Origin: Tessaracoccus flavescens | GTDB lineage: Bacteria > Actinomycetota > Actinomycetes > Propionibacteriales > Propionibacteriaceae | Direction: 5' to 3' | Length of the DNA stretch: 10,743 bases | NCBI GenBank assembly: GCA_020741375.1 | Contig: DYZF01000163.1 | Coordinates: 1-10,743 of the forward strand | In this document: positions 6,436-10,743 of the stretch, piece after piece | How the letters are laid out: each line of letters opens with the position of its first letter | How positions within the stretch are numbered: position 1 is the first letter of the stretch | The notes under the pieces: model-generated | The model's input: only the letters and a program-made list of their open reading frames with translations | What the model was told of the DNA's origin: nothing | The model's database searches: none | Made by a program: the position numbers and the translations under genes

Positions 6436-7332
6436 ATGTCTGCAGTAACTGAAGCGGCCGCGCCGCGTGCAAAAGACAAGAGCCAGACGCGCACCTACTA
6501 CTGGATCGTTGTGCCGATGGTGGTGCTCTTCGCCATCTTCCACACATTCCCGGTGCTCACCGGCATCTTCTACAGCTTCACCAACTACGCCGGGTTCGGC
6601 GACTACAAGATGGTGGGCTTCGCCAACTACATCAACCTCTTCCGCGACAGCCGTGTTCTCAGTGCCTACGGGTTCTCGTTCCTGTTCGCGATCGTGGCGA
6701 CCATCCTGACGAACGCACTATCGCTCGTGATCGCGCTGGCACTGAATGCGAAGATCAAGTTCCGGAACTTCTTCCGCGGCGTGTTCTTCATTCCATACGT
6801 GCTCGCGATGCTCGTCATTGGGTACGTCTTCAAGTTCATTTTCGGCACCTCATTGCCCAAGCTGCTCTCGGGGATCCCGCTCTTCGCGGACAACATCCTC
6901 ACGAACCAGACCTGGGCGTGGACGGCGATCGTGATTCTGGCTGTTTGGCAGTCCTGTGCCTTCGCGATCATCCTCTACCTCGCGGGTCTGCAGACCATTC
7001 CGGAGGAGTTGTACGAAGCCGCCTCGCTCGACGGCGCGAGTGTCTGGCAGCAGTTCCGCTCGATCACGTTTCCCATGATTTGGGCATACTTCACGATCAA
7101 CGTGGTGCTGAGCGTCAAGGGCTTCCTGCAAGTGTTCGACCCGATCGTGGCCCTCACGAACGGCGGCCCGGGCACCTCCACTGAATCGGTCACCATGCTG
7201 ATCCAGCGTGGTGGTCTCACCGGTGGCGAGTTCGCCTACCAGACCGCGAACGCCGTGGTCTTCTTCATCGTGATCACGGTCCTGTCTCTGCTGCAGTTCA
7301 GGGGCATGGCTTCTAAGGATTCGGACTTCTGA
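6436..7332 (+). CDS. sugar ABC transporter permease, MalF/RafF type
   Basis: 298 residues with about six membrane helices (near 22-47, 78-104, 113-136, 160-184, 213-240 and 272-288). The cytoplasmic EAA loop that docks the ATPase is clear: EELYEAASLDGASVWQQF (190-207), followed by the usual Phe-Pro. It forms the inner-membrane channel with the next gene product and receives oligosaccharide from the lipoprotein encoded just before it. The ribosome site GGAGGAG (6424-6430) directly follows the stop of the binding-protein gene, giving a 12-nt intergenic gap, and the stop overlaps the start of the next gene (TGATG). Subfamily naming (MalF, RafF, MsmF) cannot be decided from sequence alone. No coding oddities seen. 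Confidence 0.94.
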   Translation: MSAVTEAAAPRAKDKSQTRTYYWIVVPMVVLFAIFHTFPVLTGIFYSFTNYAGFGDYKMVGFANYINLFRDSRVLSAYGFSFLFAIVATILTNALSLVIALALNAKIKFRNFFRGVFFIPYVLAMLVIGYVFKFIFGTSLPKLLSGIPLFADNILTNQTWAWTAIVILAVWQSCAFAIILYLAGLQTIPEELYEAASLDGASVWQQFRSITFPMIWAYFTINVVLSVKGFLQVFDPIVALTNGGPGTSTESVTMLIQRGGLTGGEFAYQTANAVVFFIVITVLSLLQFRGMASKDSDF

Positions 7333-8216
7333 TGAGTGCAACAACAGCTAACACGCCCGCGGCGGCACCCGCACAGACGAAGAAACACCGGCCCGGCCTG
7401 CACCGGATCAACTGGTGGGCCACAGCCTTCATAGCTGTGGCCTCACTGACGGTTCTGATCCCGCTGTACCTCGCCGTCGTCGTCGCCCTCAAGACACCCG
7501 ATCAACTCCTCGGCGGCAGCGGTTTCGAATGGCCAACCGAGGTACGCTGGGCGAACTTCTCCGAGGCCTGGACGGCGGCAGACTATCCCACCACGCTGGC
7601 GAACACCGGCATCATCACGGTGCTCACGGTGATCTTCACGATCCTCACGAGCTCGATCGTCTCGTGGGCACTCGCCCGCAACATGCACCGGCCGTTCTTC
7701 AAAGGAGCGTTCTTCTACTTCCTTTCGGCCATGTTCATCCCGTTCCCGATCATCATGCTGCCGCTCGTGAAGCAGACCGCAGCATTCGGGCTCGATAACA
7801 AGTGGGGCATGATCATCCTCTACACGATCTTCGGCATCTCGATGAACTCGTTCATCTACACGGCGTACGTCCGCTCGATTCCCTTGGAACTTGAGGAGGC
7901 CGCCCGCGTGGATGGCGCCTCGACCTGGCGCGTGTTCTGGAAGGTCATCTTCCCACTGCTCGCACCGATGAACGCCACCGTGGGGATCCTCACCTGCGTG
8001 TGGGCCTGGAACGACTACATCATGCCGTTGGTGGTGCTCACGGACCCGTCCGATCGAACACTCGTCCTGGCGCAGTCGATCTTCCAAGGGCAGTACAACA
8101 TCGATCACACGGTCTCCTTCGCCTCGTACCTGATGGCGATGGCGCCGCTCCTGCTGGTCTATATCTTCGCCCAACGCTGGGTCATCTCCGGCGTCACGCG
8201 AGGTTCGATCAAGTAA
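7332..8216 (+). CDS. sugar ABC transporter permease, MalG/RafG type
   Basis: 294 residues, the second membrane subunit. The start ATG overlaps the previous stop by one base, indicating translational coupling. Membrane segments lie near 31-53, 91-113, 126-146, 158-180, 208-228 and 266-286. The EAA loop is LELEEAARVDGASTWRVF (185-202), and WAWNDYIMPLVVL (224-236) is the familiar conserved stretch of MalG-like proteins before the last helix. Together with the preceding permease it makes a CUT1 heterodimer. No ATPase gene follows: the next gene is a glucosidase. A shared ATPase encoded elsewhere (MsiK/MsmK/UgpC-like) must energise transport, as is common in actinobacteria. Confidence 0.94.
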   Translation: MSATTANTPAAAPAQTKKHRPGLHRINWWATAFIAVASLTVLIPLYLAVVVALKTPDQLLGGSGFEWPTEVRWANFSEAWTAADYPTTLANTGIITVLTVIFTILTSSIVSWALARNMHRPFFKGAFFYFLSAMFIPFPIIMLPLVKQTAAFGLDNKWGMIILYTIFGISMNSFIYTAYVRSIPLELEEAARVDGASTWRVFWKVIFPLLAPMNATVGILTCVWAWNDYIMPLVVLTDPSDRTLVLAQSIFQGQYNIDHTVSFASYLMAMAPLLLVYIFAQRWVISGVTRGSIK

Positions 8217-8229
8217 CCCACTACAAACG

Positions 8230-8262
8230 GTGTGCCCCGCCCAAATCCTGGGTGGGGCACAC
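8230..8262 (+). promoter_or_regulatory. strong intercistronic hairpin between permease and GH13 genes
   Basis: Two 13-nt arms, GTGTGCCCCGCCC (8230-8242) and GGGTGGGGCACAC (8250-8262), pair fully with one G-U, around a 7-nt loop. It fills most of the 67-nt gap. What follows (GATTCTCACTG) is not a T tract. The next gene has its own AAGGAG at 8274-8279. It could be a partial terminator or an RNA processing/stability element that sets different levels for transporter and glucosidase, similar in idea to the structures between malE and malF. Structure is seen; role is inferred. Confidence 0.6.
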
Positions 8263-8283
8263 GATTCTCACTGAAGGAGTCTC

Positions 8284-9924
8284 ATGGTCAACCGAGTTCT
8301 CGAGCCCGACGCCGATTGGTGGCGTCAGGCGGTCGTCTACCAGATCTACCCCCGCAGTTTTGCGGACTCGAATGGGGACGGGATTGGCGACCTGCCCGGA
8401 ATCACCTCCCGGGTACCGTACCTGAAGGCACTGGGGGTGGACGCCGTCTGGCTCTCCCCCTTCTACCCCTCGGCCCTGGCCGACGGTGGCTACGACGTGG
8501 ACGACTACCGGGACGTTGACCCCAAGATCGGCACGCTCGCACAATTCGACGAGATGATCGCCACGCTGCACCTCGCAGGGATTCGGGTCATCGTGGACAT
8601 CGTCCCGAACCACTCCTCGAACCGGCACCGCTTCTTCCAAGAGGCACTGGCGGCGGGCCCCGGCTCTCCCGAGCGGGAGCGCTACGTGTTCCGCGATGGC
8701 CTCGGCCCGGACAAGTCCGAGCCACCCACGGACTGGCGGTCAGTGTTTGGTGGCTCTGCGTGGGAGCCCGTGGGTGATGGGCAGTTCTATCTGCACCAGT
8801 TCGCCGTCGAACAACCGGACTTCAACTGGGACCACCCCGACGTGCGCGCCGAGTTCCTCGAGACCCTGCGTTTTTGGTCTGATCGCGGGGTCGACGGCTT
8901 CCGCGTGGATGTGGCGGACCTGTTGGCGAAGGACATGACCGAGCCGCTGCCCTCCCAGGCTGAACTTGATGCGGTCCCGGATCTCGGCCATCACCGCTTA
9001 CACGGCCTACCCGCACTGAACGAGATCTACGCCGGCTGGCGCGAGGTGTTCGATGAGTACGATCCGCCGCGCATGGCCGTGGCCGAGGCCTGGCTGACTC
9101 CCGAGCGACGCCGCACGTACCTCTGGCCGCAAATGCTGGGGCAGGCCTTCAACTTCGACTTGCTGAAAGCACCATATGATGCGGCGGCGTTCCGCGAGAG
9201 CATCTCGAAGAACCTCACGATCGCCGCGGAGGTGGGCTCCACGTCGACCTGGGTGCTTTCGAACCACGACGTGGTGCGTCATGCCTCGCGGTACGCGATC
9301 TCCCCCACGGGTAACGAGCCGGAGGATGACTCCCGCGTGTGGAAGCTGACCGGCGGCGCCGAACCGGCTTCGGATGCGGTGCTCGGGCTGCGCCGGGCGC
9401 GTGCCGCCACGATGGTGCTGCTGGCACTGCCTGGGTCTACATACATCTATCAAGGCGAGGAGTTGGGCCTGCCCGAGGTGCTCGAAATCGAGGACTCGCA
9501 ACGGCAGGATCCTACGTTCTTCCGCAGCCCCGGCGTGGATCCCGGCCGCGACGGCTGCCGTGTGCCGATCCCATGGGTGGCGGATGCGCCGTCGTTCGGA
9601 TTCGGATCGGGCGCGTCCCACCTACCGCAACCAGACTGGTTCGGGGCGTTCGCCGCGGATCTGCAGGACGACGTCTGGGGCTCCACGTTGGAGATGTACC
9701 GGCGGGCGCTGGCGCTCCGGCACGAGTTGCAGGGCGACGCTTCGCTGCACTGGCTTGAGACCCCAGAGGGCGTGCTCGGCTTCGAGCGACCCGGCGGATG
9801 GGTGTGCATCGCCAACTTCACCGGCGCGCCGCTCGCACTTCCCGAGGGCGAGATCGTCCTGTCGAGCGCGCCGCTCGAGGACGGCCTCCTCCCCGCGGCC
9901 ACCACCGCCTGGCTCACGCACTAG
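8284..9924 (+). CDS. alpha-glucosidase / oligo-1,6-glucosidase, GH13
   Basis: 546 residues, typical for bacterial GH13 exo-alpha-glucosidases. It begins with WWRQAVVYQIYPRSFADSNGD (12-32), the hallmark start. All four catalytic regions are present: DIVPNH (105-110); GFRVDVADL with nucleophile D209; VAEAW with acid/base E268; and VLSNHDVVRH with the transition-state Asp D329. IYQGEELGLPEV (388-399) near the barrel end is also usual. Val directly after the nucleophile is often linked to acceptance of alpha-1,6 bonds in this group (Thr favours alpha-1,4), so isomaltose, panose or related sugars are plausible; sucrose or maltose cannot be excluded. There is no signal peptide, so it is cytoplasmic. 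It lies 67 nt after the permeases and very probably belongs to their operon, with AAGGAG at 8274-8279 spaced 4 nt from the ATG. The specific subfamily (GH13_30 or GH13_31) would need alignment. Confidence 0.93.
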   Translation: MVNRVLEPDADWWRQAVVYQIYPRSFADSNGDGIGDLPGITSRVPYLKALGVDAVWLSPFYPSALADGGYDVDDYRDVDPKIGTLAQFDEMIATLHLAGIRVIVDIVPNHSSNRHRFFQEALAAGPGSPERERYVFRDGLGPDKSEPPTDWRSVFGGSAWEPVGDGQFYLHQFAVEQPDFNWDHPDVRAEFLETLRFWSDRGVDGFRVDVADLLAKDMTEPLPSQAELDAVPDLGHHRLHGLPALNEIYAGWREVFDEYDPPRMAVAEAWLTPERRRTYLWPQMLGQAFNFDLLKAPYDAAAFRESISKNLTIAAEVGSTSTWVLSNHDVVRHASRYAISPTGNEPEDDSRVWKLTGGAEPASDAVLGLRRARAATMVLLALPGSTYIYQGEELGLPEVLEIEDSQRQDPTFFRSPGVDPGRDGCRVPIPWVADAPSFGFGSGASHLPQPDWFGAFAADLQDDVWGSTLEMYRRALALRHELQGDASLHWLETPEGVLGFERPGGWVCIANFTGAPLALPEGEIVLSSAPLEDGLLPAATTAWLTH

Positions 9925-9968
9925 TCGCTGGTTGAGTGGAGCCGAAGTAACCCCGCGGCTCGCCACGG

Positions 9969-10022
9969 TTGTGGAGCGTGTGCCCTTCTATAGCGCCTCT
10001 TAGAAGGCCGCACGCTCCACAA
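9969..10022. repeat. long imperfect inverted repeat downstream of GH13
   Basis: Arms of 22 nt (9969-9990 and 10001-10022), identical as inverted repeats at 20 of 22 positions, flank a 10-nt loop TAGCGCCTCT. The arms begin TTGTGGAGCGTG and end CCTTCTA. It starts 44 nt after the GH13 stop and would fold into a very stable stem in either transcript. There is no T tract on either side, so it is not a textbook intrinsic terminator, although a bidirectional terminator between convergent genes is the simplest role. A relic of a mobile-element end is another possibility. Confidence 0.7.
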
Positions 10023-10050
10023 CACACATCGACGATCAGTTCAGGGCAAC

Positions 10051-10080
10051 AAAAATGGGGACTCCCAAAGGAATCCCCAT
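10051..10080 (-). terminator. rho-independent terminator for the minus-strand gene tail
   Basis: Read on the minus strand, a 7-bp stem ATGGGGA/TCCCCAT, a single mismatch, then 3 more pairs close a 4-nt loop (stem 10055-10080). This is followed at once by a run of five T (10055-10051, the first also closing the stem) and then GTTG. It starts 14 nt after the stop of the truncated minus-strand gene that ends at 10095. Stem plus T tract plus position make this the most convincing terminator in the window. Confidence 0.72.
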
Positions 10081-10094
10081 CAGTGCGTGTGAGC

Positions 10095-10199
10095 TCAGCC
10101 CTCCACGAGGCCCTTCTGGTAGGCCTTCGCGAGACGACGAGGGATCTTAACCTCGCGGCCCCCGCCGTCGCAGCCGGTGATGTCATCGGGATCTTCGTC
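10095..10199 (-). pseudogene. 34-residue C-terminal tail of an unrecognised protein, cut by the insertion sequence
   Basis: On the minus strand the frame from 10199 down to a TGA at 10097-10095 reads DEDPDDITGCDGGG, then REVKIPRRLAKAYQKGLVEG. An acidic stretch followed by a basic helix-like end looks like genuine coding sequence. It is followed 14 nt later by a good terminator, and its first codon begins exactly at the base next to the predicted insertion-sequence end (10200). I therefore read it as the 3' end of a gene disrupted by the element. I do not recognise the family. Nothing of the 5' part is in the window; it may lie on the far side of the element. Confidence 0.5.
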
Positions 10200-10743
10200 T
10201 GTCCCGCGTCAAGTAGTTGGCAGGATTTCTTCTTGTTCAAAGGTGGGGATGGCCGCGCTGGCGCGGCCGAGGTGGACGTCGAGGGGCCGGTTCCAGGCGA
10301 TAGCTTCGTGAGGGCGCTGCGTGTTGTATTCGACGCGGTAGTCCTCGGCTCGTTCGACCAGGGTCAACGCGTCGGGGATCTCGTCGAGGAACAAGCGTTC
10401 GTACTTCAGGGTGCCGAACCCGCGTTCGCGTGAGCCGTTCTGCCCAGGGCTTCTGACCCGAGTCCGGACATGGTGCAGCTCGGGGTGCGAGGTGATGAAC
10501 AACTCGAAGTCGATCGAGCGGAACGGGCCACCGTTATCGGTCACGATCGTGACCACGGGCAGCACCTCACCAGTGACCGGGTCGATCGGACAGGCATCGG
10601 CCAACGGATGCCCGAACAGGGCTTGGTAGTCGGCCAGAGCGAGTTCGACCGCGGCGATCGCGTCGTGTTTGTTGCCGGTGGGTGAAACATGCCACGGATG
10701 TTCATACTTCGAGTACCAGTCCCGGCACCCCGCGATCCGCCAC
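10200..10743 (-). mobile_element. 3' end of an IS3/IS481-like insertion sequence, continuing past the right edge
   Basis: The transposase gene ends 9 nt inside a plausible terminal repeat that reads, on the plus strand, TGTCCCGCGTCAAGTAGTTG from 10200. The TG...CA form and its overlap with the transposase stop are usual for this group of elements. The other end, the partner inverted repeat and the target duplication are outside the window, so the boundary rests on the single terminus and on the abrupt start of a different coding frame at 10199. Confidence 0.68.
10209..10743 (-). CDS. DDE transposase (integrase core, IS3/IS481-like), C-terminal part
   Basis: 178 residues are visible, and the N-terminus lies beyond the right edge. 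The frame is open upstream of the TTG at 10604, reading RDWYSKYEHPWHVSPTGNKH and then DAIAAVELALADYQALFGHP, so TTG is not the real start. The DDE catalytic triad is intact. The first Asp is in CRDWYSKY (codon 8 of the partial frame), the second in VTDNGGPF (about 10538-10536), and the Glu lies 37 residues further in NGSRERGFGTLKYE. The closing HAYxxxYNxxRPH-like motif is present as EDYRVEYNTQRPHEAIAWNRPL. The protein cuts and joins DNA ends of its own element. There are no frameshifts or stops in the part seen, so it may be active. Whether it is a single protein or the B frame of an OrfAB pair cannot be told here. Confidence 0.88.
   Translation of the reverse strand, partial: WRIAGCRDWYSKYEHPWHVSPTGNKHDAIAAVELALADYQALFGHPLADACPIDPVTGEVLPVVTIVTDNGGPFRSIDFELFITSHPELHHVRTRVRSPGQNGSRERGFGTLKYERLFLDEIPDALTLVERAEDYRVEYNTQRPHEAIAWNRPLDVHLGRASAAIPTFEQEEILPTT

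Noticed and set aside
7443..8174. 243-residue minus-strand open frame opposite the second permease
   Set aside because: It is antisense to a permease with a clear EAA loop; the His/Asp/Glu-rich composition is a mirror artefact.
9007..9621. 204-residue minus-strand open frame opposite GH13
   Set aside because: It is antisense to the catalytic core of GH13 and shows no motif or ribosome site.
9926..9953. GCTGGTTGAGTGGAGCCGAAG-like stretch resembling intergenic repeats common in actinobacteria
   Set aside because: Only one copy is visible in the window and it has no clear internal symmetry, so it cannot be called a repeat from this sequence alone.
9914..10240. 108-residue minus-strand frame crossing the insertion-sequence end
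   Set aside because: It crosses the element boundary and the large inverted repeat, and is in a different frame from both the transposase and the more plausible 34-residue tail.

Overview
The window is GC-rich (by eye well above 60%), with strong AGGAGG-type ribosome sites, a lipoprotein sugar-binding protein, ROK regulation and an RHS remnant. This fits a Gram-positive actinobacterium, probably Micrococcales, Actinomycetales or Bifidobacteriales; a genus cannot be assigned from what is visible.

Layout. (i) 1-1564 is a wreck of three truncated genes. The C-terminal part of a TIM-barrel-like glycoside hydrolase (minus, running off the left edge) is joined in one open frame to an RHS/YD-repeat fragment (minus), which abuts the C-terminal quarter of galactose-1-phosphate uridylyltransferase galT (plus). 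Both flanking genes have lost their 5' ends, as if a once divergent gene pair had its centre replaced by RHS DNA. (ii) 1632-4901, minus strand: a ROK-family repressor followed 12 nt later by a GH36 alpha-galactosidase. (iii) 4902-5130: divergent control region with a candidate sigma-70-type promoter and a leader hairpin. (iv) 5131-9924, plus strand: a lipoprotein oligosaccharide-binding protein, two MalF/MalG-type permeases and a GH13 alpha-glucosidase, with a strong hairpin between the second permease and GH13. (v) 9925-10743: a long imperfect inverted repeat, a minus-strand terminator, a 34-codon tail of an unrecognised gene, and the 3' end of an IS3/IS481-like insertion sequence whose probable terminus (TGTCCC) sits exactly against that tail.

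How it works together. The central block is a complete cytoplasmic alpha-linked oligosaccharide utilisation unit except for the transporter ATPase. Imported oligosaccharide would lose terminal alpha-galactose through GH36 and alpha-glucose through GH13, with ROK sensing a sugar. The combination ROK, GH36, CUT1 transporter and GH13 matches loci for raffinose-family and isomalto-oligosaccharides in bifidobacteria, and the binding protein carries an Asp-His pair (D388-H389) at a position suggestive of alpha-1,6-glycoside recognition. The ATPase must be encoded elsewhere (MsiK/MsmK type).

I found no tRNA, rRNA or CRISPR array. I see no convincing new system; the most unusual feature is the RHS-mediated or assembly-derived gene chimera at the left.
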